Source: Marinoscillum pacificum
GTDB taxonomy: Bacteria; Bacteroidota; Bacteroidia; Cytophagales; Cyclobacteriaceae
Length of the DNA: 64,000 bases
Reading direction: 5' to 3'
Assembly: GCF_024714495.1 (NCBI RefSeq)
Contig: NZ_JAMZMJ010000013.1
Location: 62,001-126,000 of the forward strand
Shown here piece after piece: positions 35,401-44,345 of the stretch; positions within the stretch are counted from its first letter, which is position 1; each line of letters opens with the position of its first letter. Position numbers and translations under genes: made by a program. Under the pieces are notes generated by a model. It saw only the letters and a program-made list of their open reading frames with translations. It had not been told where the DNA came from and did no database searches.

Positions 35401-38400
35401 AGTAATTGATGCCACATGGGGAAGTACTGTAGCCGGAACCTCTCAAGACAACTTCCCTCTTGCAATGAGAGAAGGAGAATATGGTTCAGGAGATGAAAAT
35501 ATTTTTGGTGATACTGATGGAGAAAGATATGCTGAATCAGTTGAATTTGACTTCTCTGATGCATCAGGTGCTGCTGTTAAGTTCGAACTTGATGTTGATA
35601 ATTATGAAGAAGACGATTGGGTTTTCTTTGAGTATTCTATTGATGAGGGTGATACTTGGGTAGCATTTGATAGTGTTGAATTTGAAGGTAATGGAAGCTT
35701 TATTGAAGAGTATTCTGATTTACCTGAGGAAGCTTTGACATCAGCAACTTATTTGAGATTCATTTATAACACTTCTAGTGTTGTAGGATCAGGCGATAAC
35801 GAAATTTTGTTTGAAGGTATTAGTCTCAGAATGACAGAATTGAACGCCATTGCTATTGCAGATTTTTCATTATCACAAGACTTGCAGTTTGAGAACCTTT
35901 CTTTGAGTGTATCTGATTTGGGAGATCCAGATCCAGAATATTCTCTTGGTGAGGAATTTGTTGTAGAGTACAATGCAGATGGACCTTTCCCTTCAGATGT
36001 TAGCTTTGCTGTCGTACTAGAAGGTGATCAAGGATACATGGTATTAGATGAGTCAACAGCTACTGGCGCTGCTCAAGTGACTGTTAACTTCCCATCAACT
36101 GTTGAAGAGTTAGAAGAAATTGATGATGATTTCGATGACTATCTAATTAAGGTTATTCCTTTCTACAAATCAGGTGATGCTACTTATATGAATGAGGCCA
36201 TCACTACTAATTTAGACGAAGAAGATTATTTTCTCGCTGTAGATGGTAGAGATGCAAGTGAAACTTCATATGCAGGAACCTTTACTTTCAATGAAGCGGG
36301 AGATCGTTCATTGTTAACCTCTGCACTAGACTTAACTGCTACTGATACAGTTACATTGAACTTTACATTTGGTTATACAGGTGGTACTCCTTCAACTTTC
36401 TTGACGTTACCTCAGTTGTTGGTATCAACAGATGGAGGTACTTCTTTTGATACATTATCAGTAGGTGAAGACTATTCGTCGTATGATGGTTATTTGTACG
36501 AAGGAGCAGCAATTTCAATTGGTATACCTAGCGAATATTTAACTGAAGCTACACATTTCATGTGGGCTCAAGCATTGAATAGAGGTGCAGGGGAAACGAC
36601 TTGGACTTTAAGTGGAATAAGTATAGTTGAGGGTGAGACTAATGAATTCCCTACAAGCTATTATACACAAGGACCTAATGTTTCTCAAGATGTTGAGTAC
36701 TTGCAGCCAGATTTGAATAACTACGTTTGGAAGCAAAATGTAATGACTGATCCAGTATTTAATGGTGATACGTTTGATTATTTGTGGACAATTGATTCAA
36801 CTAAGATTAATGAAACAGAATTCCCTGAAGGAACAGTATTTACTTTCTCTTTAGATGGAGTTACAGACCCTGATACAAACGAAGATGTAATTATTGGAAC
36901 AACATCGGAGTATGGCGTGAGTTCTGCTTCAGTACCATTTTACGCTAAAAACGGTCAGTATGATATTGGTTTTGTAGCTACTTTAACGGTTGATGAAGTA
37001 GAATATGAATTGATGACTGCTGATAGCGTAGGTACGTTAGACATATTCTTGAAATCAATTACTACAATTTATGAGGGGGATGTTACGGATGTTCTATACG
37101 CTGGAAATTCTGCTACTTTCTCTATTGACGTAGAAAATGACGAAACAGATAATGCAAGTTTCGACAATCTTTTTGCTACTCTATTGGTTAAAGACTTCTC
37201 TGGTGGTGAAGATTTGGTCTTAGCTACTCAGCAAGGTATAGCTGATATCACTGTGGATCTTCCTCCATACGTACGAGGTGGTAGCTTTGAATTCAGAGTA
37301 GAATTGACAGAAGATGTTGCACTTGGAGAGGTAGGAGATTTAGTAAGTGAAAATTCGTTTGCAGACTTAGAAATCTATGAAACAGAGTTTGTAAGCAGTG
37401 CTATGACTAACTATAATTTCTACGAGTCGTATTTGAATGGTGCAAGCTATTTTAGGACTCGTGTTGATAATAGAGATGGTCAGCAGTCCGTAGATTTATA
37501 TTACAGAGTTAATGGAGGTGCATGGGTTTATTTTAATACAACTCCGGCAGGTTCAAATTCTTATGAATATTTGAATCTAGATTCAACAACGCCTGATATG
37601 CATGATTGGTATGACAATAATGCTAATTCAAATGATAGAATTGAATTTAAATATGAGTATGCTACTGAGGACGGAATTTCGAATTTCTCTGTTACTGAGT
37701 TGTATTTCTACAGTGGTGGTACAGCGACTTATGATGCAGATTCTTATATTGATTACACAACATATAGTGGTGTTAGACAATTCCCTAATGATTATGGTAG
37801 AGGTTTAATAACTACTCGTGATTTTGAAGTTGGAGAATTGGAAGGCGCTGCTTTGGTTACGTTTGATTTGACTTTTGATGAAACGTTAGAGAATCTAGGA
37901 CCAAATCAACAATTGATATTTGAATATTCAATTGATGAAGGAGTTTCTTATGTTCAATTGGATACTTTCCCTACCTTGGATTATTACGATGATCCAGAAA
38001 TGCAATCAAATATCTCCGATTCCTTCACTTATCAATTAAATGATGATATAAGAGGTAATGCAACTAGATTCAGATTTAGACAAGAAGAGCGCAATGGAAT
38101 TAATGTTGTAATAAGCAACTTTGAATTCCTCTCAGGTGAAAGTCTTCCATTCGAATATGTATCTAGCAGTGTTAATGTAGTTAACCAAGCAGTGTTGATT
38201 TCATCTGTTAGTACTGATGATGCATGTGCAAGTGAGGAGATTGAATTATCATATGAAATCAGAGGTAAGTTTGATTCGGACAATGTAATGTCTGTTTATT
38301 ACTCTACTGGTTCAGGATATACAATGTTGAGTGGGTATGAGTTTGAAGCAACTGAAGGTACAGGAACTGAAACTGTAAGTATTCCAACAAGTATTATCGA

Positions 38401-40723
38401 AGGTTTGTCAAATAATACTAATATCTGGTTTAGACTAGATTATGACAATGATGGAGATGACTACATGGATGTTAATGGTTCTGGAACTCCATCTGAGAGA
38501 TCTGTGGAGCTTATAGCATTAATAGATCAAGATGCTGAGTTTAGTTTTGATGATGTATTAGAATGTGAAGGTGGTGACGTGATCGTTAATGTTGACGATG
38601 TACAAGATTACTTCATGTATGAAATCATCAATTCTGCTGATGCATCTGTACTTGGAAGTCTTACTTATGACCCAGATCTTGATGATACGGAGATTAATAT
38701 TGGCACTATCTCAGAAACAACTGAATTGGAAATGAGAATTACTGCTATGTCTTCGAATGGAACTACTTGTAGTTCTTATACATCAGATTATACAGACAGA
38801 CTTGATTATTTACCTAATTACGCTCTTTACAGAGAAACTGTTAATGGTAGTGAATATGTGCTAGTTGGTGCTGGTGAATCTTACACAGTATGTGAGGATG
38901 CAACTGGAATTCTAGAATTAAGTGCTAGAAGATTAGTAGATGCTAGTCTTTCAGGAGCTTACGGTTCTGTAGAGTGGTTTAGAGATGATTTGTCTAACCC
39001 AGTTAGTACCGACGCAACTCTTGGTGATAATGAAGGATTCAGAGTTTCTGGTACTTATTTTGCAAGGGTTACAACTTCAAGTTGTATTTATATGACTGAT
39101 AGTGTCGAAGTAGAAGTATTAGATGCTCCAGATAGACCTGCTATTACTGTTGTAAGTGGAGCTCTTACATTCTGTGATGGTGACGGTGAAGTGGTATTGG
39201 AAGCACCAGCAGGATTCAATCATTATATGTGGTCTACAGGTGCAACAACACAATCTATCACAGTTGATGAAGATGGAGCTTACTCTGTAAGTGTTTCTAA
39301 CATTTCATTTGATCTATCATGTGGTAGCCCATATTCTGAAGAAGTGGTTGTTGAATCAATTTCTTCACCAGATTTCAACGTGATGAATACTTCATTCTAT
39401 GATGAGGATAATATCATTGATGAAGGATCTGTAATTGAGTCATGTGATAATGCATACTTGTATTTCTTTGAAAATACTGGATATGGTAACTCAGGAACTG
39501 TAACTGTTTATTCAGTGGCAGATGATGGTACAGAAACCGTTTATGCAACAACTACAGGTAATAACCTGGAGGTTACAGCTTCAGGCATGTATCGTGCTGA
39601 TAGATTTAGTTCTGATGTGAACGCTACTTGTGTTGAATCTACAGGAGTATTTGAAGTAGTTATAAATGACATACCTGTTGGAACTCCAACTTTGGAAGTT
39701 ACTGGAGACCTGGCTTTCTGTACTGGTGAAGGTAGTGCTACATTAACTGCGCCTGCTGGATTTGATTATTATCAATGGTATAGAAACGGTGGTACAATCA
39801 ATTCGAACCAAAGTGGATTTGCAAATACTACCAATACTATTACGGTAGCTGAAGGTGGAATTTATTCTGTGAAAGTTGGTAATGCAGCTGGATGTTATGG
39901 AAGAATCTCAAATACCATTGAGATTAAGGAACGTTCACTTCCTTCTTTACCTAGTTTGACTCAAACAGATGCAACTTGTGGTGAAGGGGTAATAGAGTTT
40001 AGAATTAATTCATCTAGTTCGTCTTACTCATATCAGTTGATCAATGCTGAAACTGGTCTTGCTTCGGGAGCACCTGTAAAAGGTAACTCTTCAACGACTA
40101 CATATATTTATTCTGATGCTGTAAGTGAAGCAACTCCGTTCTATGTTGAGGTGACATATTTCGACGGTTCTGGATGTGTGAACTTTAATGAGTTCTCAAC
40201 TTATACTGGACAGCCTAATAATGTTCATCTAGAATTGGATGGAGCTACTATTGACGCGATAATATCTAGTTATTCAGGATGGCAGGAAATCAGATGGTAC
40301 AGAAATGGAGTAGAACTTAGAAATAAGACTAACTCTTCTAGTGTTACTGTTCTTGATAATGCTGAATATATGGTTGAAGTTGATTTTGAAGGTACTGGAG
40401 GTGTTTGTACTGTTTCATCTAACGCAGTTTCTGCTGATGGAGGAGGAAGAACAACCTTACCTGATGGTGCTTCAATTGTAGCAAGTACTTATCCGAATCC
40501 TACAACTGATGTTGTGAACTTAGAAATACCAGGTGAAGAACTTGGTTCTGTTAGAGTTCAAATAATGACATTGTCAGGTCAGATCGTTATGGACCAAACT
40601 TTCGAGAAGAATGCTGAGCAGTTTACACAACAAATCAATATTTCTACTTTCGAGACTGGTATTTACAACATGACTGTAAGTCAAGGTTCAAAAGTTGAGA
40701 ACATCAGAATCGTAAAACAATAA
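32423..40723 (+). CDS. giant multidomain T9SS surface protein with reelin-like repeating modules
   Basis: A 2766-residue secreted protein. The signal peptide is near MRNVKALLIVMIGCFAFVANG; the ATG at 32450 would give the same signal directly. The mature protein is very acidic and Lys-poor. At least five to seven modules share a core such as TRSITTNAVDLSG, SRSFTTPEIEI, DRSLLTSALDLT and GRGLITTRDFEV followed by hydrophobic strands (VSFDLE, LNFTFGYTG, VTFDLTF) and YSIDEG, which resembles reelin-type subrepeats or sialidase/jelly-roll folds. Later come Ig-like repeats beginning LTFCDGDGEVVLEAPAGF and LAFCTGEGSATLTAPAGF. The last ~80 residues (STYPNPTTDVVNLEIPG ... ENIRIVKQ) are a type A T9SS sorting domain. 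Likely a cell-surface adhesin or matrix protein; no enzyme motif seen. Confidence 0.8.
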   Translation: MINNYKQYFMRNVKALLIVMIGCFAFVANGQEVSLDGASIVINSLDPAIGPYYPLDEVDVNYSATGFPTGTQYSVIMDINGNNEYDDEDILLGSSTTASDVITITIPMSNYAIEEFNPGALYVIAGKAGDAGDRWDDFSVSADYSDLDDVFGESNGTFPATFDIGGGTNVRSATVGYDFSEDEDAADYNSQLQITLDASAVTTDNPIVVEYSVDNEETYTALTDVNGDDEFEGTNGGVIFDLPADVEESVVFFRISQPGSDTFAIATDKAWSLSELYIVRSTGDYVAYGSEQELTFDISAPSFSLTNEELADFVGEDFSVDYEAFGFSSDATFYYYYGEKDSVILDPETRVVYDNATASDGTLEGTWPLENANDLTDDLFVAGFYGNFEDPTYQFENSVVTVSGSNESDFTYTFDQNTTRSITTNAVDLSGEEYVTLVIGFGDVNQTNSQGDILLQYNTGSGWVTIDEIESFADDETLSYVLESAAISATSMFRLKQVGVALGSSQSWQVKSLEIQKYLFQGAIAQVSPVSIDNYLVNIDSVELANGDNIANSNQDFYPGDEISIYAHVEGFDPDGDNYTALLGGEYFLEDEDLTVNDDSTIVITGTITRDIVYDDDITLEIVKYEGTEAILGTDEDIFNDYDEDDLLIEGGDYEGSYVFFEQSGSRSFTTPEIEIASNSGLMVSFDLERENNVRSPEGTEIVLEFSTDGSTYTVIETFNLNEAAGGESFEVTEFVADVASNSTTFRWRQLSNNGFELDSWYLWNIQIEGASTLFTPDYLDYEPDYEIDVLAPEISLSEIPEASGDLFYDDAFSATLTIDNGALPDGTNFYLMLERDEPFDIILDTLTAAGTFSATVPAIVAGNYNVYVMVDFAGVANSNSVVLPVTGISINNIVISSDDAITEGESSFIYPASDLDISYTIVGDIEFTGVTLTLEVKDNDLSAPNDYVVLESGLAASASGTIETNLPIGYNYNGDPEFRLSLVNGNRETVVSVIDATWGSTVAGTSQDNFPLAMREGEYGSGDENIFGDTDGERYAESVEFDFSDASGAAVKFELDVDNYEEDDWVFFEYSIDEGDTWVAFDSVEFEGNGSFIEEYSDLPEEALTSATYLRFIYNTSSVVGSGDNEILFEGISLRMTELNAIAIADFSLSQDLQFENLSLSVSDLGDPDPEYSLGEEFVVEYNADGPFPSDVSFAVVLEGDQGYMVLDESTATGAAQVTVNFPSTVEELEEIDDDFDDYLIKVIPFYKSGDATYMNEAITTNLDEEDYFLAVDGRDASETSYAGTFTFNEAGDRSLLTSALDLTATDTVTLNFTFGYTGGTPSTFLTLPQLLVSTDGGTSFDTLSVGEDYSSYDGYLYEGAAISIGIPSEYLTEATHFMWAQALNRGAGETTWTLSGISIVEGETNEFPTSYYTQGPNVSQDVEYLQPDLNNYVWKQNVMTDPVFNGDTFDYLWTIDSTKINETEFPEGTVFTFSLDGVTDPDTNEDVIIGTTSEYGVSSASVPFYAKNGQYDIGFVATLTVDEVEYELMTADSVGTLDIFLKSITTIYEGDVTDVLYAGNSATFSIDVENDETDNASFDNLFATLLVKDFSGGEDLVLATQQGIADITVDLPPYVRGGSFEFRVELTEDVALGEVGDLVSENSFADLEIYETEFVSSAMTNYNFYESYLNGASYFRTRVDNRDGQQSVDLYYRVNGGAWVYFNTTPAGSNSYEYLNLDSTTPDMHDWYDNNANSNDRIEFKYEYATEDGISNFSVTELYFYSGGTATYDADSYIDYTTYSGVRQFPNDYGRGLITTRDFEVGELEGAALVTFDLTFDETLENLGPNQQLIFEYSIDEGVSYVQLDTFPTLDYYDDPEMQSNISDSFTYQLNDDIRGNATRFRFRQEERNGINVVISNFEFLSGESLPFEYVSSSVNVVNQAVLISSVSTDDACASEEIELSYEIRGKFDSDNVMSVYYSTGSGYTMLSGYEFEATEGTGTETVSIPTSIIEGLSNNTNIWFRLDYDNDGDDYMDVNGSGTPSERSVELIALIDQDAEFSFDDVLECEGGDVIVNVDDVQDYFMYEIINSADASVLGSLTYDPDLDDTEINIGTISETTELEMRITAMSSNGTTCSSYTSDYTDRLDYLPNYALYRETVNGSEYVLVGAGESYTVCEDATGILELSARRLVDASLSGAYGSVEWFRDDLSNPVSTDATLGDNEGFRVSGTYFARVTTSSCIYMTDSVEVEVLDAPDRPAITVVSGALTFCDGDGEVVLEAPAGFNHYMWSTGATTQSITVDEDGAYSVSVSNISFDLSCGSPYSEEVVVESISSPDFNVMNTSFYDEDNIIDEGSVIESCDNAYLYFFENTGYGNSGTVTVYSVADDGTETVYATTTGNNLEVTASGMYRADRFSSDVNATCVESTGVFEVVINDIPVGTPTLEVTGDLAFCTGEGSATLTAPAGFDYYQWYRNGGTINSNQSGFANTTNTITVAEGGIYSVKVGNAAGCYGRISNTIEIKERSLPSLPSLTQTDATCGEGVIEFRINSSSSSYSYQLINAETGLASGAPVKGNSSTTTYIYSDAVSEATPFYVEVTYFDGSGCVNFNEFSTYTGQPNNVHLELDGATIDAIISSYSGWQEIRWYRNGVELRNKTNSSSVTVLDNAEYMVEVDFEGTGGVCTVSSNAVSADGGGRTTLPDGASIVASTYPNPTTDVVNLEIPGEELGSVRVQIMTLSGQIVMDQTFEKNAEQFTQQINISTFETGIYNMTVSQGSKVENIRIVKQ

Positions 40724-40728
40724 GAATC

Positions 40729-41145
40729 ATGAACAAAGTATTAAGTTATATATTTCTAGCAGGGATGGCGCTTTTTGCCATCTCCTGTGCAGAACCTGTA
40801 GCACCAAATGCTGGTGGAGTTAGAGCAGGTGACTGGATTGTTCAGGAATATTATGTAGATGGTCAATTAGCTGCCGGTGGTGGTAATGATATCATCTATC
40901 GATTAACTCTTGAGCTGGATGACTCATTCCTGCTGACAGATCAAAACGGTGTTTTGACTATTGGTACATGGGATGCTACTGAGACTACACTTACCTTAAC
41001 TGGTGAGGATGGTACAGTCTTAGATTTTGCAATCGTTTATAATGGGTATAGTAAGATGCATCTATTACAGACAATAAGCGGGTCTACTACTGGTACAATT
41101 GAAATCCGTTATTTGATGGATTGGAATAATGCAAATGATTATTAA
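40729..41145 (+). CDS. small lipoprotein, lipocalin-like
   Basis: A 138-residue lipoprotein with lipobox FAISC, followed by one compact beta domain (GDWIVQEYYVDGQL ... YRLTLELDDSFLLTD ... GTWDATETTLTLTG ... MHLLQTISGSTTGTIEIRYLM) that reads like the lipocalin-like domains common in Bacteroidota lipoproteins. It begins 5 bases after the giant gene's stop and precedes a strong terminator, so it is the last gene of the operon. It may assist the giant protein or the barrel; this is inferred from position. Confidence 0.65.
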   Translation: MNKVLSYIFLAGMALFAISCAEPVAPNAGGVRAGDWIVQEYYVDGQLAAGGGNDIIYRLTLELDDSFLLTDQNGVLTIGTWDATETTLTLTGEDGTVLDFAIVYNGYSKMHLLQTISGSTTGTIEIRYLMDWNNANDY

Positions 41146-41164
41146 TATTATTTGAATAAAATAT

Positions 41165-41196
41165 AAAAGCCCTGGCGTTTACGCCAGGGCTTTTTT
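41165..41196. terminator. strong bidirectional terminator
   Basis: AAAAGCCCTGGCGT and ACGCCAGGGCTTTT form a 14-base-pair perfect stem with a two-base loop and a T-run. It ends the surface-protein operon and faces the convergent aconitase gene. Confidence 0.95.
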
Positions 41197-41234
41197 GTTT
41201 AAGGTATCTCGTGAAGGGTTTAGAGCAGTGAGGC

Positions 41235-43967
41235 TTAATCCTTTAGGAAACTTCTAAGTACATAGTTTAAGATGCCTCCATGCTTATAGTAAGCTACATC
41301 CACACTAGAGTCCAGTCTTACTTTCGCTTTGAATTCAATCTTATCTCCATTTGACTTAGTGGCAATGACTTCTACTTCTTGTGCTGCTTTCAAATCAGAT
41401 AGACCAAGAATATCGAAGCTTTCATCTCCTTGTAGTCCTAAGGTGTTTTGAGTTTCGCCTTCCAGGAATTGGAGTGGTAATACACCCATACCAACCAGGT
41501 TGGAGCGGTGAATACGCTCGTAGCTTTCAGTGATTACGGCTTTTACTCCCAGTAAAGTCGTTCCTTTTGCAGCCCAGTCCCTTGATGAACCGGAACCGTA
41601 CTCCTTACCTCCAATAACAACTAGCGGAGTGTTGTCTGCTTGATATTTCATAGCAGCATCGTATACCGGCATTTCTTCTCCAGTTGGATGATATGTAGTC
41701 CATCCTCCTTCTCTTGAGGCTAATTTGTTTTTAATACGTACATTGGCAAAGGTTCCGCGCATCATCACCTCATGATTTCCTCTTCTGGATCCATAGGAGT
41801 TAAAGTCTCGCTGTTGTACACCATGCTCTGTAAGATATTGCCCTGCAGGATGTTCTGGTTGGAACTTACCGGCTGGTGAAATGTGGTCAGTTGTAACCAT
41901 ATCTCCTAACTGTAACAAAACTTTAGCTCCTGTGATGTCTTCAGGCTCAGGCACTTCTTCAGAGATATTTTTAAAGAATGGTGCTTCCTGGATATATGTA
42001 GATTCATTATCCCATTCATAGATATTGCCTTCTGGGGCATTTAGTTCTTTCCATGTCTCATCACCATCAAAGATTTTCTCATAAGAAATTTTATAATCTT
42101 CTGGAGTTACTACCACGTCCATTAGTTCGTTAATCTCAGCTTGTGTTGGCCAGATATCTTTTAAGTATATTTCGACACCATTGGAGTCAATTCCTAAAGG
42201 CTCGTTGTTCATATCAAAATCCATTCTTCCAGCTATAGCGTAGGCCACAACTAACATTGGGGAAGCCAGGAAATTCATTTTAATATTTGGGTGAATTCTA
42301 GCTTCAAAGTTTCTATTTCCAGAAAGTGCTGAACAAACAACCAGATCATTCTCAATTACGGCTTTCTGCACTTCAGGCATCATATCACCGGAGTTACCAA
42401 TACAGGTGGTACACCCGTATCCCACAGTATGGAATTTCAATGCTTCTAGATAAGGTAGAAGTTCAGATTTCTTTAGATAGTCTGTTACTACTCTGGATCC
42501 TGGTGCTAAAGAAGTTTTGACCCATGGCTTCACATCTAATCCCAATTCTACCGCCTTCTTAGCAACCAGTCCTGCACCGATCATTACGCTTGGGTTTGAG
42601 GTATTGGTGCAAGAAGTTATAGCCGCAATTACCACTGCTCCATCAGATAGATTATATCTAATGTCACCTTTTTTCATAGTGACGCTTTTTATCTCACCAT
42701 CCACTGTAATTGGCTCTGCTACAGCTCCGCCTTCATTTAGCCATACACCGGTTCTTTCCTGAACTGGAATGTAGGTTCTACTATGAGTCTCTTTCAATAA
42801 ACCAATAACCTGCTCTTTAGCATTGCGAAGTAGAATTTTGTCTTGTGGTCTTTTTGGACCACTTATGGTAGGTTCTACCGTGCTCAAATCCAGTTCAATT
42901 ACATCTGTGTATTCGATTTGATCTTCTGGGTTTCTCCAGAATAGATTTTCTTTAGCGTAGGATTCGACCATGTCCACATGCTCTTTTGATCGATTTGTTT
43001 TAAGCATGTATGCGAGCGTCTGATCATCTATTGGCCAGTGAGTGTCTGTACAACCAAACTCGGGAGACATGTTACTAATGGTTCCTCTATCCGGAACGGT
43101 TAAGTGTTCCAAACCAGGACCAAAAATTTCAACCATTTTACCAACTACTCCATAGTCTCTCAACAGTCGGGTAACTGTCAGAACAAGGTCTGTAGACGTA
43201 GCACCTTCCGGTAATGCCCCTGTTAACTTAAGTCCAATTACTTCAGGGAGTATCATGTAGATAGGCTGACCAAGCATGGCAGCTTCAGCTTCTATTCCTC
43301 CGACTCCCCAACCAAGTACTCCAATTCCATTGACCATTGGGGTATGTGAATCAGTACCTACCAAAGTGTCAGGAAACAGATAGCCATCTCTGTCAATGAC
43401 TCCTTTAGCCAAATATTCCAGGTTTACCTGGTGACAAATTCCCATGCCAGGAGGTACTACAGAGAAATTGGTGAATGCTTTCTGAGCCCATTTTAGAAGT
43501 TTGTAACGCTCCTCATTTCGTTGATATTCTAGATCTACATTTTTTTTGTACGAATTCAGTGTTCCAAAATATTCAACCATTACCGAGTGGTCAATGACCA
43601 TGTCGGCAGGAACTACTGGATTCGTTTTGCCAGTGTCTTTTCCTTTTCTGGCTACTTCAGAGCGAATGCTAGCTATATCAACTACTGCAGGTACTCCAGT
43701 GAAGTCCTGCATCAATACTCTCGCAGGAGTGTATGGGATGTCTTTTTTGCCCGCTGTGCTTTTCCAATTTAGGAGAGTTTCTAAATGCTCTTCAGTAACT
43801 GCAAAGTCATCGTAATTTCGAATGGCATTTTCTAATAATATTCTGATTGAGTAAGGAAGAGTTTTAACTTCAGGTCGCTTTTCTGCTAGTTGCTGAAGCG
43901 AGTAATATTTACGCTTCCCTAAGGGAGTGGTAAGTTCCTTTTCGATACCAAAAAAATCTTGTGGCAT
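41235..43967 (-). CDS. acnA: aconitate hydratase, AcnA (iron-regulatory-protein-like) type
   Basis: A 910-residue [4Fe-4S] aconitase of the AcnA/IRP class. The cluster ligands are Cys453 (SCTNTSNP), Cys519 and Cys522 (GYGCTTCIGNSG). VLMQDFTGVPAVVDIAS, DSHTPMVNGIGVLGWGVGG and KEYGSGSSRDWAAKGT are the family blocks. It interconverts citrate and isocitrate in the TCA cycle; AcnA types can also bind RNA when the cluster is lost. Start: ATG at 43967 matches the family (MPQDFFGIEKEL); an in-frame TTG 11 codons upstream exists. It is divergent from the AcnB-type gene, sharing a 378-base promoter region. Confidence 0.95.
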   Translation of the reverse strand: MPQDFFGIEKELTTPLGKRKYYSLQQLAEKRPEVKTLPYSIRILLENAIRNYDDFAVTEEHLETLLNWKSTAGKKDIPYTPARVLMQDFTGVPAVVDIASIRSEVARKGKDTGKTNPVVPADMVIDHSVMVEYFGTLNSYKKNVDLEYQRNEERYKLLKWAQKAFTNFSVVPPGMGICHQVNLEYLAKGVIDRDGYLFPDTLVGTDSHTPMVNGIGVLGWGVGGIEAEAAMLGQPIYMILPEVIGLKLTGALPEGATSTDLVLTVTRLLRDYGVVGKMVEIFGPGLEHLTVPDRGTISNMSPEFGCTDTHWPIDDQTLAYMLKTNRSKEHVDMVESYAKENLFWRNPEDQIEYTDVIELDLSTVEPTISGPKRPQDKILLRNAKEQVIGLLKETHSRTYIPVQERTGVWLNEGGAVAEPITVDGEIKSVTMKKGDIRYNLSDGAVVIAAITSCTNTSNPSVMIGAGLVAKKAVELGLDVKPWVKTSLAPGSRVVTDYLKKSELLPYLEALKFHTVGYGCTTCIGNSGDMMPEVQKAVIENDLVVCSALSGNRNFEARIHPNIKMNFLASPMLVVAYAIAGRMDFDMNNEPLGIDSNGVEIYLKDIWPTQAEINELMDVVVTPEDYKISYEKIFDGDETWKELNAPEGNIYEWDNESTYIQEAPFFKNISEEVPEPEDITGAKVLLQLGDMVTTDHISPAGKFQPEHPAGQYLTEHGVQQRDFNSYGSRRGNHEVMMRGTFANVRIKNKLASREGGWTTYHPTGEEMPVYDAAMKYQADNTPLVVIGGKEYGSGSSRDWAAKGTTLLGVKAVITESYERIHRSNLVGMGVLPLQFLEGETQNTLGLQGDESFDILGLSDLKAAQEVEVIATKSNGDKIEFKAKVRLDSSVDVAYYKHGGILNYVLRSFLKD

Positions 43968-44345
43968 GTGTAGGTATGTTTTAGTTTTTTCTATCAACAA
44001 GTTCTATTGAACTGTTTATTAACCTAACCAGCAATCAGGGTTAATGTTCTTTTGATCAGTACCTAATTAGGGAATGATATAAGTTATTCTTATTAAATCA
44101 GATGAATCATAATTAAGTCTTCATAAGTCCACCTCATATAATTTGAATTGAATGAAAGGGTATAATGGTGGTTTATTTAACTTTGGCTCGCAATTCTCAA
44201 TTTGGAATTTTTAAGGTTATAGAGTTGACCTTCCTTCTGAAGAATTGTGCTCACAGCTTGAGAATGGTTTTTCATTCATTAGTTATTATAAACGGGCAGT
44301 TATGTGAGTTGAAATTTTGCCTTTAATACTGAAAAGACGTCTGTT
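43968..44345. other. 378-base divergent region between two aconitase genes
   Basis: Holds the promoters of acnA (leftward) and acnB (rightward). A TAACTTTG element at 44178-44185 fits the minus-7 consensus for acnB, though the nearest TTTG (44142-44145) is 32 bases away. Two 8-base inverted repeats (ATTCTCAA near 44195 and TTGAGAAT near 44258) are about 58 bases apart; I attach little weight to them. No coding sequence is seen. Confidence 0.4.
44178..44185 (+). promoter_or_regulatory. candidate minus-7 box for acnB
   Basis: TAACTTTG matches TAnnTTTG exactly; the minus-33 element is not clear. Confidence 0.3.

Noticed and set aside
44186-44275. 8-base inverted repeats in the acnA-acnB gap as a shared operator
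   Set aside because: The arms are short and about 58 bases apart, which is common by chance in AT-rich DNA.
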